In this document: one piece after another, positions 18,994-28,156 of the stretch
Layout of the letters: each line of letters starts with the position of its first letter
How positions within the stretch are numbered: the stretch's first letter is position 1
Source of the DNA: Onishia taeanensis
GTDB taxonomy: Bacteria > Pseudomonadota > Gammaproteobacteria > Pseudomonadales > Halomonadaceae
Assembly: GCF_013349955.1 (NCBI RefSeq)
Contig: NZ_JABVXC010000014.1
Location: forward strand, 1-63,462
Direction: 5' to 3'
DNA length: 63,462 nucleotides
Translations under genes and position numbers: made by a program
Notes under the pieces: generated by a model
Told to the model about the DNA's origin: nothing
The model's input: only the letters and a program-made list of their open reading frames with translations
The model's database searches: none

Positions 18994-19500
18994 TAAGAAA
19001 AACAACAGCCGGACGTCACTGAGCACTCGTGCCAACAACAACAAGAACGAGCTCTCAGACACCGCCAACAGCCCAATAACAACAATGCTGATGGCGCGAC
19101 ACGGCACCCATGATGGCAATGCCGCTAACAATAACAACGACAAGCCATCCCGGTGCAGCTCGACCACAACAACAATAATTGCGGTCGAGGGTCCGGAAAG
19201 CTGACCAGGACGAAACGCATCCCGACGGGGCATAACAACAACAAGCCCGCACGCGATGCACCTCCGGTAACAACAACAACACACCGGAGGCAGGCAAATT
19301 CTCTGCCGTCGTGGTTGGACTATTGTTTTGAATACGAGACGGTCGCCATCAGGAAGGTCGACAACAACAAGAATCTTGCTTGCCTGAACCAGCTTTGGTG
19401 ACTGTGGTGCGTATTCAAGGCGATGCGCCATCACGAAGAAAAACCAACAGCAGGGATGCTGATTTCAAGCTTACAGGGGAGGCCAACTGGCCTCCCCTTT
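18994..19500 (+). ncRNA. crcZ: CrcZ-like Hfq/Crc-titrating small RNA (candidate)
   Basis: An 800-bp cbrB-pcnB spacer with no plausible gene holds an RNA of about 500 nt between a sigma-54 promoter and a terminator. It carries seven strong AAC-repeat motifs at 19034-19048, 19075-19085, 19127-19144, 19165-19180, 19232-19245, 19268-19283 and 19361-19373, and weaker A-rich ones near 18995 and 19436. Several sit in loops of perfect stems, e.g. CCTCCGG/CCGGAGG (19261-19290) and CTCGACC/GGTCGAG (19159-19189). In Pseudomonas, crcZ occupies this locus and sequesters Hfq, lifting catabolite repression. The function is inferred; homology of the primary sequence was not tested. Confidence 0.8.
19475..19500 (+). 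terminator. terminator of the CrcZ-like RNA
   Basis: A perfect 10-bp stem AGGGGAGGCC / GGCCTCCCCT with an AACT loop, then TT. The T-run is short, as in several Hfq-bound RNAs, so the exact 3' end is uncertain. Confidence 0.7.
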
Positions 19501-19566
19501 CTGCGTCTGGCGGCCATGGCCACTGAGACATTGATTGCACCACCCCGTTCCCCAACCAGGCAATGG

Positions 19567-19595
19567 TTCCCAAGGTGTCGGTGGTCGGCTACACT
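19567..19595 (+). promoter_or_regulatory. candidate sigma-70 promoter for pcnB
   Basis: TTCCCA (19567-19572), a 17-nt spacer, then TACACT (19590-19595), about 30 nt before the pcnB ATG. The -35 is weak. Confidence 0.35.
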
Positions 19596-19627
19596 TGGGT
19601 TTTGCCTTAGCGAGTCGATTTCGCTGC

Positions 19628-21043
19628 ATGTTCAAAGGATTTACCCGCTTTCTACAAGCCCCCGGTGAGCGCTTGAAGTCGCTTTTCAGCCCTCAGGACC
19701 CTGCCGGCCAGACACCCGCGCTGCGCGTGATTCCCCGCGATGACCATGACGTTTCCCGCAAGCTCTTCTCCGATGCTGCGCTGAAGGTTCTCTATCGCTT
19801 GCACAATGCAGGCTTCGAGGCGTACCTGGTCGGCGGTAGCATCCGGGACTCTCTGCTCGGCAAGACGCCCAAGGACTTCGACGTCGCCACCGATGCGACT
19901 CCCGAAGAGCTGCGCGACCTGTTCCGCAATTCACGCATCATCGGGCGGCGCTTTCGCATCGTGCATGTACGCTTCGGGCGCGAGGTGATCGAGGTCACCA
20001 CCTTCCGCGGACGCCCTGGCGACGACCATGGCGGTCAGCAGTCACAGCAGTCACAAGACGGCCTGCTGCTGCGTGACAATGTCTGGGGTAACGTCGAGGA
20101 AGATGCGCTGCGCAGGGATTTCACCGTCAATGCGCTCTACTACAACATCGCCGACTTCTCGATCCATGACTGGGCGAACGGCGTGCGCGACATCGAATCG
20201 CGCACACTTCGCCTGATCGGCGATCCGGCGACCCGCTATCGGGAAGACCCGGTGCGCATGCTGCGCGCGGTGCGCTTCGCCGCCAAGCTCGACTTCGACA
20301 TGGATGCTGCCACCGAGGCGCCGATACGCGAGCTGGCTCCGCTGCTGCTGCAGATTCCGCCAGCCCGACTGTTCGACGAGATCCTCAAGCTGTTCCTGGC
20401 AGGCCATGCCTTGGACACCTTCCATGCGCTGCGCCATCACCGCCTCTTCCCGATGCTCTTTCCGGAAGCCGACGAGGCCCTGGAGGTCTTGCCCTGGGCC
20501 GAGCAGCTGATGGAACGGGCACTTGCGAATACCGATGATCGCATCCGGCGTGACCGGCCGGTCACCCCGGCCTTCCTGATCGGCGCCCTGCTGTGGCCAG
20601 CCGTGACGCTTCGCCATCAGGTGCTGCTGGATGACGGCATGCCCGCAGTACCGGCACTGCACACTGCCGCCCAGCAGGTGGTGGGCCGTCAGCTCAAGCA
20701 TGTCTCGATCCCCAAGCGTTTCAGCATCCCGATGCGTGAAATCTGGGACCTGCAGATGCATCTGCCCAAGCGCCACGGCAAGCGAGCCTTCCAGACCCTC
20801 GAGCACCCACGTTTCCGGGCCGCTTACGACTTTCTGCTGCTGCGCGAGGAAGCCGGTGAGATCGAACCCGGCCTGGGTACCTGGTGGACTGCCTTCCAGG
20901 ATGCCGACGAACACGAACAGCGCCGACTGTTGCAGAAACTCGGCAGCGACCCGGCCGGCAGTGGTGGTGGCAAGAAGCGCAAGCGCCGTCCGCGCAGGCG
21001 CAAGCGCAATGCGGCACCCTCAACGTCGGGCCAGCAGGACTGA
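19628..21043 (+). CDS. pcnB: poly(A) polymerase I
   Basis: Adds 3' poly(A) tails that promote RNA decay. The 471-residue protein has the nucleotidyltransferase core (GGSIRDSLLG, then the metal-binding DFDVATD), the RNA-binding middle domain, and a very basic C terminus (KKRKRRPRRRKR) typical of PcnB rather than CCA-adding enzymes. The ATG at 19628 begins MFKGFTRFL; the longer frame from 19535 overlaps promoter sequence. It is followed after 4 nt by folK. Confidence 0.93.
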   Translation: MFKGFTRFLQAPGERLKSLFSPQDPAGQTPALRVIPRDDHDVSRKLFSDAALKVLYRLHNAGFEAYLVGGSIRDSLLGKTPKDFDVATDATPEELRDLFRNSRIIGRRFRIVHVRFGREVIEVTTFRGRPGDDHGGQQSQQSQDGLLLRDNVWGNVEEDALRRDFTVNALYYNIADFSIHDWANGVRDIESRTLRLIGDPATRYREDPVRMLRAVRFAAKLDFDMDAATEAPIRELAPLLLQIPPARLFDEILKLFLAGHALDTFHALRHHRLFPMLFPEADEALEVLPWAEQLMERALANTDDRIRRDRPVTPAFLIGALLWPAVTLRHQVLLDDGMPAVPALHTAAQQVVGRQLKHVSIPKRFSIPMREIWDLQMHLPKRHGKRAFQTLEHPRFRAAYDFLLLREEAGEIEPGLGTWWTAFQDADEHEQRRLLQKLGSDPAGSGGGKKRKRRPRRRKRNAAPSTSGQQD

Positions 21044-21047
21044 GCGC

Positions 21048-21533
21048 ATGCTGTCTCACGCCTATATCGGCCTTGGCAGCAATCTCGATGGCCCGCGAGA
21101 TCACGTAGAACGAGCACTTGCTGAGCTCGATGGCCTCAAGCTGACTCGCCTGATGGCCGCGTCATCCTGTTACGCGAGCCGTCCGGTGGGCCCCCAGGAC
21201 CAGCCCGATTTCATCAATGCCGTGGCCCACATCGAGACCCGGCTATCACCGCTCGCGTTACTCGATCAGTTGCAGGCCCTCGAACAGCGCCACGCCAGGG
21301 TGCGGCGGCGCCACTGGGGGCCGCGCACCCTGGACCTCGACCTCTTGCTGTACGACGACCAGTGCCTGAGCCACCCCCGTCTCCGCCTTCCGCATCCCGA
21401 GATTGCCAGACGCGCCTTCGTGGTAGTGCCCCTACACGAGCTGGCACCAAGACTCGAGCTCCCGGGCCAGGGCCCTTTGGTGGCGCTCCCCGCTTGGCAG
21501 GACGCCGACGACTTGCGGGCCCTGTTACCCTAA
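21048..21533 (+). CDS. folK: HPPK (hydroxymethyl-dihydropterin pyrophosphokinase)
   Basis: Transfers pyrophosphate from ATP to 6-hydroxymethyl-dihydropterin in folate synthesis. The 161-residue protein shows AYIGLGSNL at the N terminus, the pterin/ATP region RRRHWGPRTLDLDLLLYDD (with the catalytic DLD metal pair) and HPRLRLPHPEIARRAFV. It starts 4 nt after pcnB. Its last codons (CTG TTA CCC TAA) also contain a TGTTAC half-site of the panB operator group. Confidence 0.93.
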   Translation: MLSHAYIGLGSNLDGPRDHVERALAELDGLKLTRLMAASSCYASRPVGPQDQPDFINAVAHIETRLSPLALLDQLQALEQRHARVRRRHWGPRTLDLDLLLYDDQCLSHPRLRLPHPEIARRAFVVVPLHELAPRLELPGQGPLVALPAWQDADDLRALLP

Positions 21534-21592
21534 AGGTAGAGTTGCCCGACTTTTGTTACCATTCCACACTTCCGGGGGCTAACGGGGTAACA
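21523..21592. promoter_or_regulatory. TGTTAC/GTAACA operator group upstream of panB
   Basis: TGTTAC at 21523-21528 and 21554-21559 and GTAACA at 21587-21592 are spaced 31 and 33 bp apart, near three helical turns. The inner pair shares its flanks with the operator before the CrcZ-like RNA: TGTTACCAT(T/C)CCACAC on the left and GGGGTAACAC...TTGATG on the right. The spacer is 27 nt here and 39 nt there. No clear sigma-54 promoter follows, so the site may act differently at panB. Confidence 0.5.
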
Positions 21593-21677
21593 CTTTGATG
21601 GCTCCAGCCCGACGCCAGCCAGGCGACCGCGTGTCTTCACCGCGGTCCCACGACGCTATCGACGAGACCGCAATACT

Positions 21678-22469
21678 ATGAAAACCGTCACCTTGAGCAC
21701 GCTTTCGGCCCACAAGCGGGCGGGGGAGACCTTCAGTTGCCTGACCGCCTACGACGCCTCCTTTGCCCGCGCTGCCAGCGATGCCGGAATCGAAGTCCTG
21801 CTGGTCGGTGATTCCCTGGGCATGGTGCTGCAGGGCCACGACAGCACCCTGCCGGTCACCCTCGGCGACATCTGCTATCACACCCGCTGTGCAGCCCGCG
21901 GCAAGGGTGCCAGCCTGCTGATGGTCGACCTGCCCTTCATGAGCAACTCAAGCCTGCCGAGAATGCTCGACGATGCCGGCGCGCTGATGCGCGCGGGGGC
22001 CGAGCTGATCAAGGTCGAGGGCGAGGCCTGGATGGCCGAGGGCATCCGCGAGCTGACCCAACGCGGCGTGCCGGTGTGCGCACATCTGGGCCTGACGCCG
22101 CAGTCGGTGCATCAGTTGGGAGGCTACAAGGTACAGGGCCGTGACACCGAACGCGCCGAACAGATTCTCCATGACGCCAAGGTCCTGCAAGACGCCGGCG
22201 CCTCGGTGATTCTGCTCGAATGCGTGCCGGCAAGCCTGGGCCGCGCGGTGCGCGATGCGCTGGACGTGCCAGTGATCGGCATTGGCGCAGGCCCCGACGT
22301 CGATGGCCAGATCCTGGTCATGCACGACGTGCTGGGCATCACCCATGGTCGCACGCCGCGCTTCGTCAAGAACTTCATGGCCGAGGCCGAGGATATCCAG
22401 GACGCTTTCCGCCGCTATCACGATGCCGTCAAGGCACGCCGCTTCCCGGCCGAGGAGCACAGCTTCTGA
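21678..22469 (+). CDS. panB: ketopantoate hydroxymethyltransferase
   Basis: Makes ketopantoate from ketoisovalerate and methylene-tetrahydrofolate, the first committed pantothenate step. The 263-residue TIM-barrel protein has the expected motifs: [27 protein letters not shown] (metal and substrate binding), the KVEG lysine/glutamate region and [15 protein letters not shown]. The start at 21678 has a weak ribosome-binding site. Stop and panC start overlap as TGATG. Confidence 0.95.
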   Translation: MKTVTLSTLSAHKRAGETFSCLTAYDASFARAASDAGIEVLLVGDSLGMVLQGHDSTLPVTLGDICYHTRCAARGKGASLLMVDLPFMSNSSLPRMLDDAGALMRAGAELIKVEGEAWMAEGIRELTQRGVPVCAHLGLTPQSVHQLGGYKVQGRDTERAEQILHDAKVLQDAGASVILLECVPASLGRAVRDALDVPVIGIGAGPDVDGQILVMHDVLGITHGRTPRFVKNFMAEAEDIQDAFRRYHDAVKARRFPAEEHSF

Positions 22470-23329
22470 TGGACACCCTGCATCACGTTCAGGCGCTGCG
22501 CAAGGCGTTGGCCGGCCCCAGGCGCGCCGGGCAGCGCATCGCCCTGGTGCCGACCATGGGCAACCTTCATGCGGGCCACCTGGCACTGGTCGCCGAGGCG
22601 CGGGCACGCGCCGACCTGGTGGTGGCGACGATTTTCGTCAACCCGCTGCAGTTCGGCCCCGATGAGGACCTGGACGCTTATCCACGCACTCTCGACGAGG
22701 ATCAGGTCAGGCTCGCCAACGCCGGCTGCGACCTGCTGTTCGCCCCATCGACCCGCGAACTCTACCCCGAGGGCCTTGGCGTGCAGACCCGCGTCCGCGT
22801 TGCCGGAGTCAGCGAAGGGCTGTGCGGCGGCTCGCGACCGGGACACTTCGACGGCGTGGCCACCGTGGTCAGCCTGCTCTTCAACCTGGTACAGCCCGAC
22901 CTTGCCTGCTTCGGCGAAAAAGACTATCAACAGCTGGCGGTGATTCGCCAACTGACCCGCGACCTGCACTTTCCCATTGAGATCGTCGGCGTCCCGATCG
23001 TGCGTGCCGAAGATGGCCTGGCGCTGTCATCTCGCAACGGCTACCTAAGTGAAGAAGAGCGTATCCGGGCTCCTGGCCTCCACCTCACACTTTGCGAGCT
23101 ACGCGATGCCATCGCCGCCGGCACTCCAGTGGCCGATGCCCTCGCCGTTGCCAATGACCACCTGGTCGCACGCGGTTTCGTGACCGACTACCTGGCGCTG
23201 CGCCGCGCCGACGATCTCGGCGAGATCGACGCTGACACCCGAGAGGCGGTGATTCTCGCCGCGGCCCAGCTGGGGCCGGCCCGCCTGATCGACAATCTGA
23301 CCGTTAGCCTGTCGCGTCGCGACGGATAA
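22469..23329 (+). CDS. panC: pantothenate synthetase
   Basis: Condenses pantoate and beta-alanine with ATP, through a pantoyl-adenylate. The 286-residue protein has the HIGH-like motif [11 protein letters not shown], the [14 protein letters not shown] substrate segment, FGEKDYQQL and a KMSKS-like SSRNGYL. It is translationally coupled to panB through the TGATG overlap. panD follows 13 nt later, so all three enzymes are probably made from one message. Confidence 0.96.
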   Translation: MDTLHHVQALRKALAGPRRAGQRIALVPTMGNLHAGHLALVAEARARADLVVATIFVNPLQFGPDEDLDAYPRTLDEDQVRLANAGCDLLFAPSTRELYPEGLGVQTRVRVAGVSEGLCGGSRPGHFDGVATVVSLLFNLVQPDLACFGEKDYQQLAVIRQLTRDLHFPIEIVGVPIVRAEDGLALSSRNGYLSEEERIRAPGLHLTLCELRDAIAAGTPVADALAVANDHLVARGFVTDYLALRRADDLGEIDADTREAVILAAAQLGPARLIDNLTVSLSRRDG

Positions 23330-23342
23330 GGAAGGCAATCCG

Positions 23343-23723
23343 ATGTACACCATTATGCTCAAGGCCAAGCTGCACATGGCCCGCGTCACTCACGCCGTGC
23401 TCAACTACGAAGGCTCCTGCGCCATCGACGGTGAGCTGCTCGATATGGCCGGCATTCGCGAAAACGAGCAGATCCAGATCTATAACGTCGAAGGCGGCCA
23501 GCGCTTCACCACTTACGCCATACGCGCCGAGGAAGGCTCGAAGGTCATCTCGGTGAACGGTGCCGCGGCTCATCTGGCCAATGTGGGTGACCGTGTCATC
23601 ATCTGCAGCTATGCCCACTACGATGATCGCGAAGTGGAGCACCATCAGCCGGCCCTGGTCTATCTGCAGGAAGGCAATGACGTCAGCCACACCAGTCATG
23701 CCATTCCCGTCCAGCTCGCCTGA
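23343..23723 (+). CDS. panD: aspartate 1-decarboxylase, pyruvoyl type
   Basis: Makes beta-alanine from aspartate for panC. The 126-residue proenzyme contains the self-cleavage site G24-S25 (YEGSCAID), where Ser25 becomes the pyruvoyl group, and the Y58-like [19 protein letters not shown] segment. Having panB, panC and panD contiguous makes the pantothenate branch complete here except for ketopantoate reductase. Confidence 0.95.
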   Translation: MYTIMLKAKLHMARVTHAVLNYEGSCAIDGELLDMAGIRENEQIQIYNVEGGQRFTTYAIRAEEGSKVISVNGAAAHLANVGDRVIICSYAHYDDREVEHHQPALVYLQEGNDVSHTSHAIPVQLA

Positions 23724-23787
23724 GACTGAACCTAAAACGTAGCGTCTGGTAGCTAACAGCAAACCACTCACTCCCCAAGCACCTCGT

Positions 23788-23820
23788 GCGGCCGGCGATA
23801 TGTCTTCTCTCGCCGGCCGC
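23788..23820. repeat. inverted repeat after panD
   Basis: An 11-bp perfect stem GCGGCCGGCGA / TCGCCGGCCGC with an 11-nt loop. There is no T-tract; it probably marks the 3' end of the pan transcript. Confidence 0.5.
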
Positions 23821-23893
23821 GACGCCCTCCATCCCCGGGTCACTCACTTCCTCTCCTCGACTTGCGCTTTGGTACCATTTACGCCATTAGCCA

Positions 23894-23923
23894 TTGTCGC
23901 GGCGCACAATACTCTCCTATGCT
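23894..23923 (+). promoter_or_regulatory. candidate sigma-70 promoter for the thiolase gene
   Basis: TTGTCG (23894-23899), an 18-nt spacer and TATGCT (23918-23923), about 35 nt before the ATG. Confidence 0.4.
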
Positions 23924-23957
23924 TAGTGGTCACTTGCCCTTTTCGAGGAGTCTCTTT

Positions 23958-25136
23958 ATGCAAGACGTGGTGATTGTCGCGGCCCGCCGCACTGCCGTTG
24001 GCACCTTCGGTGGCTCGCTCGCCGACATTCCTGCAAGCGAGCTGGGTGCCTTGGTCATCAAGGATATCCTCACTCAGACCGGCGTTGCAGGGGATCAGGT
24101 CAACGAAGTACTGCTCGGTCAGGTCCTTACCGCCGGTGTCGGCCAGAACCCGGCGCGTCAGGCCGCCATCAAGGCCGGTCTGCCCGACGGCGTACCGGCC
24201 ATGACCATCAACAAGGTCTGCGGCTCCGGTCTCAAGGCGCTGCACCTGGCGACGCAGGCGATCCGCTGCGGTGACGCCGAGCTGATCCTCGCCGGCGGCC
24301 AGGAAAACATGTCCGCCTCGCCCCACGTGCTGCCACATTCTCGCACCGGCCAGCGCATGGGCGACTGGAAGGCCGTCGACACCATGGTCCATGACGGCCT
24401 CTGGGACGCCTTCAACGACTATCACATGGGCATCACCGCCGAAAATCTGGCCGAGAAGTACGGCATCACCCGCGAGGAGATGGATGCCTTCGCCGCTGGC
24501 TCCCAGCAGAAGGCCACCGCCGCTATCGAAGCCGGCAAGTTCAAGAGCCAAATCGTCCCGGTCGAGATTCCCCAGCGCAAGGGCGATCCGGTGGTCTTCG
24601 ACACCGACGAAGGCCCGCGCCCGGGCGTGACTGCCGAGAAGCTTGGCGGCATGCGTCCGGCCTTCAAGAAGGACGGCAGCGTGACCGCCGGCAACGCCTC
24701 CTCGATCAACGACGGCGCCGCGGTGGTCATGCTGTGCTCCGCCGACAAGGCCAAGGAGCTGGGCCTCGAGCCGCTGGCTCGCATCAAGGCCTACGCCAAC
24801 GCCGGTGTCGAACCGGCGATCATGGGGATCGGCCCGGCACCGGCAACCCGTCGCTGCTTGGACAAGGCCGGCTGGGCGATCGGTGAACTGGACCTGATCG
24901 AGGCCAACGAGGCCTTCGCCGCCCAGGCGCTGTCGGTCAACAAGGAGCTTGGCTGGGATGCCGACAAGATCAACGTCAACGGTGGCGCGATTGCCATCGG
25001 CCACCCGATCGGCGCCTCCGGCTGCCGGATCTTGGTGACGCTGGTTCACGAGATGATCGCCCGCGACGCCAAGAAAGGCCTGGCAACGCTGTGCATCGGC
25101 GGCGGCCAGGGGGTGGCGCTGGCCATCGAACGGTAA
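23958..25136 (+). CDS. acetyl-CoA C-acetyltransferase (thiolase)
   Basis: Condenses two acetyl-CoA to acetoacetyl-CoA, or the reverse. The 392-residue protein has the acyl-enzyme cysteine C88 ([11 protein letters not shown]), the GHPIGASG histidine motif and the C-terminal active cysteine in [15 protein letters not shown]. Length and motifs match the PhaA/AtoB biosynthetic group rather than FadA. It could feed polyhydroxybutyrate synthesis, common in Halomonas, but phaB and phaC are not nearby. GAGGAG precedes the ATG. The gene appears monocistronic. Confidence 0.9.
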   Translation: MQDVVIVAARRTAVGTFGGSLADIPASELGALVIKDILTQTGVAGDQVNEVLLGQVLTAGVGQNPARQAAIKAGLPDGVPAMTINKVCGSGLKALHLATQAIRCGDAELILAGGQENMSASPHVLPHSRTGQRMGDWKAVDTMVHDGLWDAFNDYHMGITAENLAEKYGITREEMDAFAAGSQQKATAAIEAGKFKSQIVPVEIPQRKGDPVVFDTDEGPRPGVTAEKLGGMRPAFKKDGSVTAGNASSINDGAAVVMLCSADKAKELGLEPLARIKAYANAGVEPAIMGIGPAPATRRCLDKAGWAIGELDLIEANEAFAAQALSVNKELGWDADKINVNGGAIAIGHPIGASGCRILVTLVHEMIARDAKKGLATLCIGGGQGVALAIER

Positions 25137-25149
25137 GCCCGCACTACCA

Positions 25150-25376
25150 CAAGAGCGATCCCGGTTCCCCGGGGGCAGGGCGGAGCGGAGGTCCGATGCC
25201 AGGGGTAAGGAGCACTGCTCCGAACGGGCTGGCCAGGGATGGCCAGCACCGGCCCTGCAAGCGGAGCAGGATGCGAGAGCGCCGCAGGGCATCGGTAGCG
25301 CCCAAGGAAGGGTTCACAGCGCCTCCGCGATGGTCCGGCACCCCGGGACCTGTCGTCGGAAAAGCCGCGCCATCGC
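25150..25376. repeat. structured non-coding intergenic element
   Basis: The 311-bp gap between the thiolase gene and pnp has no credible ORF but dense pairing. An outer stem CCGATGCC (25193-25200) / GGCATCGG (25288-25295) encloses three hairpins: 25209-25221, 25228-25247 (GCTGGCCA-GGGA-TGGCCAGC) and 25254-25270. A second domain, GCGATGG (25327-25333) / CCATCGC (25370-25376), encloses GGTCC/GGACC. It looks like a dispersed intergenic repeat family or a structured RNA. Which of these it is cannot be told from one copy. Confidence 0.5.
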
Positions 25377-25388
25377 CATGCACGAGCC

Positions 25389-25425
25389 AAAAAAACGCCC
25401 CCGCAGCCAAGGCTGCGGGGGCGTT
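25389..25425 (-). terminator. intrinsic terminator of pnp
   Basis: A 15-bp perfect stem AACGCCCCCGCAGCC / GGCTGCGGGGGCGTT (loop AA), followed on the minus strand by a T-run of at least five. It lies 22 nt past the pnp stop. Confidence 0.9.
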
Positions 25426-25447
25426 GTCGTTGCGGCGTCGCTGAGGC

Positions 25448-27577
25448 TCAGTCGACGACCACCTCGGCGGCCTCGAAGGCGGCCTTCTCTTCCGGCGTGA
25501 TCTCCTTGATGGTGAGCTTCACACGGTTGCGGTTGTCGATATCCAGCACCTTGACGATGACGTCGTCGCCTTCGTTGAGGAATTCACGCACGTCGTTGAC
25601 CCGCTCGGGTACGATCTGAGAGATGTGCACCAGACCGTCGGTGCCCGGCATGATGTTGACGAAGGCGCCGAAGTCGGCGATGCGCACGACCTTGCCCTTG
25701 TAGAGCTTGCCGATCTCGGCTTCGGCAGTGATCGCGAGCACCGTGTCGATCGCGGCCTTGGCGGCCACCTTGTCATCGGCGTAGATGCGCACGGTGCCAT
25801 CGTCGTCCAGATCGATGGAGGCGCCGGTATCGTCGCAGATCTTACGGATGGTCGCGCCGCCCTTGCCGATCACATCGCGGATCTTGTCCGGGTTGATCTT
25901 GATGGTGGCCATCGACGGCGCGTTATCGGACACTTCGCTGCGGCTCTGCCCGATCACCTGGTTCATCTGCTCGAGGATGGTCAGACGCGCCTCATGGGCC
26001 TGCTGCAGCGCCTGCTCCATGATCTCCTCGTTGATACCCTCGATCTTGATGTCCATCTGCAGGGCGGTGACGCCGGAGGCCGAGCCGGCCACCTTGAAGT
26101 CCATGTCGCCGAGATGGTCTTCGTCGCCCAGGATGTCGGTCAGCACGGCAAAACCATCTTCGTCCTTGACCAGGCCCATGGCGATGCCGGCCACCGGCGC
26201 CTTGATAGGCACACCCGCGTCCATCAGGGCCAATGAGGTACCACATACAGAGGCCATGGAGCTGGAGCCATTGGACTCGGTGATCTCGGAGACCACACGG
26301 ATGGTATAGGGGAAGTCATCATCGCTCGGCAGCATGGCTTGGACACCGCGGCGTGCTAGGCGGCCATGACCGATCTCACGACGCTTGGGCCCGCCCATGA
26401 AGCCGGCTTCGCCCACGCAGTACGGGGGGAAGTTGTAGTGCAACAGGAAGCGGTCCTTGCGCTCGCCTTCCAGGGATTCGATCAGCTGGGAGTCACGCAG
26501 GGTACCGAGAGTCGCCACCACCATGGCCTGTGTCTCACCGCGGGTGAACAGCGCCGAGCCGTGAGTCTTGGGCAGCATGCCCACCTGGATGTCCAGCGGA
26601 CGCACCGTCTTCAGGTCGCGGCCGTCGATGCGCGGCTCGCCCTTGACCACCCGCGAGCGCACGACACGCTTCTCGAGGGCGGCGAAGGCCTTGGCCACCT
26701 CATCGGCGTCGAAGGTGCCATCTTCTTCACCGGCCAGCGCTTCGATGGCGGTGTCCTTGGCAGCGCTCAGGGCATCCTGGCGAGCCATCTTGTCGGTGAT
26801 GCGATAGGCTTCGCCGACCTTGGCTTCGAAGTCCTTGGCCAGGGCTTCCTTGAGGGCGGCATTCTCTTCAGCCGGCTGCCAATCCCACTTCGGCTTGCCT
26901 GCTTCAGCGACCAGTTCGTTGATGGCGTCGATCGCGACCTGCATCTCCTGGTGGGCAAACAGTACCGCACCGAGCATCTCGTCTTCGAGCAGTTCCTTGG
27001 CCTCGGACTCGACCATCAGCACGGCCTTAGCGGTACCGGCGACCACCATGTTGAGTTCCGAGCGGGTCAGCTCTTCGACGGTCGGATTGAGGAAGTAGCC
27101 CTTTTCCTCGTCGAAACCAACGCGGGCGGCGCCGATCGGGCCGCTGAACGGCAGCCCGGAAATGGCCAGCGCCGCGGAGGTACCGATCATGGCGGCGATA
27201 TCCGGGTCTTCATTGCGATCGGCGGACATCACGTTACAGATGACCTGAACCTCGTTCATGAAGCCCTTGGGAAACAGCGGGCGGATCGGGCGATCGATCA
27301 GGCGCGAGGTGAGGGTCTCCTTCTCGGTGGGACGTCCCTCACGCTTGAAGAAGCCGCCGGGGATCTTGCCCACGGCATAGGTCTTTTCCTGGTAGTGCAC
27401 GGACAGCGGGAAGAAGTCCTGGCCAGGCTTGAGGGTCTTCTTGCCTACCACGGTGCACAGCACCACGGTATCGCCCATGGTGACCTGGACGGCACCAGTG
27501 GCCTGACGGGCGATGCGGCCCGTCTCGAGAGTCACGGTGCTGCGACCGTACTGGAATGTTTTCTTGACCGGGTTCAC
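25448..27577 (-). CDS. pnp: polynucleotide phosphorylase
   Basis: A 3'-5' phosphorolytic exoribonuclease and degradosome component. The 709-residue protein has two RNase PH domains, the catalytic core around [13 protein letters not shown], a KH domain ([17 protein letters not shown]) and a C-terminal S1 domain ([15 protein letters not shown]). I take GTG at 27577 as start because AAGGAAG lies just upstream and the protein then begins [11 protein letters not shown]; the TTG at 27592 is less likely. It follows rpsO in the usual order. Confidence 0.96.
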   Translation of the reverse strand: MNPVKKTFQYGRSTVTLETGRIARQATGAVQVTMGDTVVLCTVVGKKTLKPGQDFFPLSVHYQEKTYAVGKIPGGFFKREGRPTEKETLTSRLIDRPIRPLFPKGFMNEVQVICNVMSADRNEDPDIAAMIGTSAALAISGLPFSGPIGAARVGFDEEKGYFLNPTVEELTRSELNMVVAGTAKAVLMVESEAKELLEDEMLGAVLFAHQEMQVAIDAINELVAEAGKPKWDWQPAEENAALKEALAKDFEAKVGEAYRITDKMARQDALSAAKDTAIEALAGEEDGTFDADEVAKAFAALEKRVVRSRVVKGEPRIDGRDLKTVRPLDIQVGMLPKTHGSALFTRGETQAMVVATLGTLRDSQLIESLEGERKDRFLLHYNFPPYCVGEAGFMGGPKRREIGHGRLARRGVQAMLPSDDDFPYTIRVVSEITESNGSSSMASVCGTSLALMDAGVPIKAPVAGIAMGLVKDEDGFAVLTDILGDEDHLGDMDFKVAGSASGVTALQMDIKIEGINEEIMEQALQQAHEARLTILEQMNQVIGQSRSEVSDNAPSMATIKINPDKIRDVIGKGGATIRKICDDTGASIDLDDDGTVRIYADDKVAAKAAIDTVLAITAEAEIGKLYKGKVVRIADFGAFVNIMPGTDGLVHISQIVPERVNDVREFLNEGDDVIVKVLDIDNRNRVKLTIKEITPEEKAAFEAAEVVVD

Positions 27578-27678
27578 GGCGGCTTCCTTCAACTTGTCGA
27601 ATTCATATTGGGTCTTTTTGACACGCCGACCATTTTAGGAGGTCGTCGGGGCAAGGGCTACCAAGATCCCATAAAACA

Positions 27679-27704
27679 ACAAGCAACCCCTTGGGGTTGC
27701 TTGT
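27679..27704 (-). terminator. intrinsic terminator between rpsO and pnp
   Basis: ACAAGCAACCCC / GGGGTTGCTTGT is a 12-bp perfect pairing followed on the minus strand by TGTTTTAT. As in E. coli, it likely ends part of the rpsO transcripts while others continue into pnp. Confidence 0.8.
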
Positions 27705-27779
27705 CCGAAGAACCCTGCGGCGCTGCCGCGGGTTCGGGAAGAATCCTTGGACCCTTCCCTGTCTGGCTACCGGTGCCGC

Positions 27780-28049
27780 TTAGCGACGCAGGCCCAGGCG
27801 CTGGATCAGCGACTGGTAGCGCTCGAAGTCCTTGCGCTTCAGGTAGTCGAGCAGCTTACGACGCTGGTTGACCATACGGATCAGGCCACGACGAGAGTGG
27901 TGATCCTGCTTGTTGGTCTTGAAGTGATCCTGCAAGCCGTCGATGTTGGCGCTCAGCAGGGCCACCTGAACTTCGGGGGAACCGGTGTCATTTTCGACAC
28001 GGCCGAATTCACTAACGATCTCGGCCTTCTTTTCAGCGGTCAGTGCCAT
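27780..28049 (-). CDS. rpsO: 30S ribosomal protein S15
   Basis: An early 30S assembly protein that binds the central domain of 16S rRNA. The 89-residue protein has the full S15 pattern: [22 protein letters not shown], then [32 protein letters not shown]. The start at 28049 follows TGGAGA. It lies between truB and pnp in the standard order, with about 107 bp of upstream spacer for its own promoter and autoregulatory site. Confidence 0.97.
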   Translation of the reverse strand: MALTAEKKAEIVSEFGRVENDTGSPEVQVALLSANIDGLQDHFKTNKQDHHSRRGLIRMVNQRRKLLDYLKRKDFERYQSLIQRLGLRR

Positions 28050-28156
28050 CTGTTTCTCCAGTAAGCAATATGCCTGGTGATGAATGTCGGAGACCACGCA
28101 TATTTGCAGTCTCCACGCCTGCACCGCGCAGCAGGTTCCACGCGGTGCGGGTTGCT

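Noticed and set aside
18994..19400. Repeated AAC motifs considered as a CRISPR array or simple microsatellite
   Set aside because: No constant repeat length or spacer pattern; the motifs are separated by unrelated sequence that forms stems around them.
18988..19434. Minus-strand ORF of 148 codons, and plus-strand ORF 19153-19401, in the cbrB-pcnB spacer
   Set aside because: The composition (runs of Val, Cys, Leu or Asn) is produced by the AAC repeats; no ribosome-binding site and no family resemblance. The region is better explained as an RNA gene.
21592..21678. Sigma-54 promoter for panB
   Set aside because: No GG-N10-GC pair with acceptable context between the operator and the ATG.
23343..25136. 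Complete polyhydroxybutyrate operon
   Set aside because: Only a thiolase is present; no reductase, synthase or phasin gene is adjacent.
25625..27871. Long plus-strand ORFs opposite pnp (203 and 501 codons)
   Set aside because: Antisense shadows of pnp with no recognisable domain or start context.
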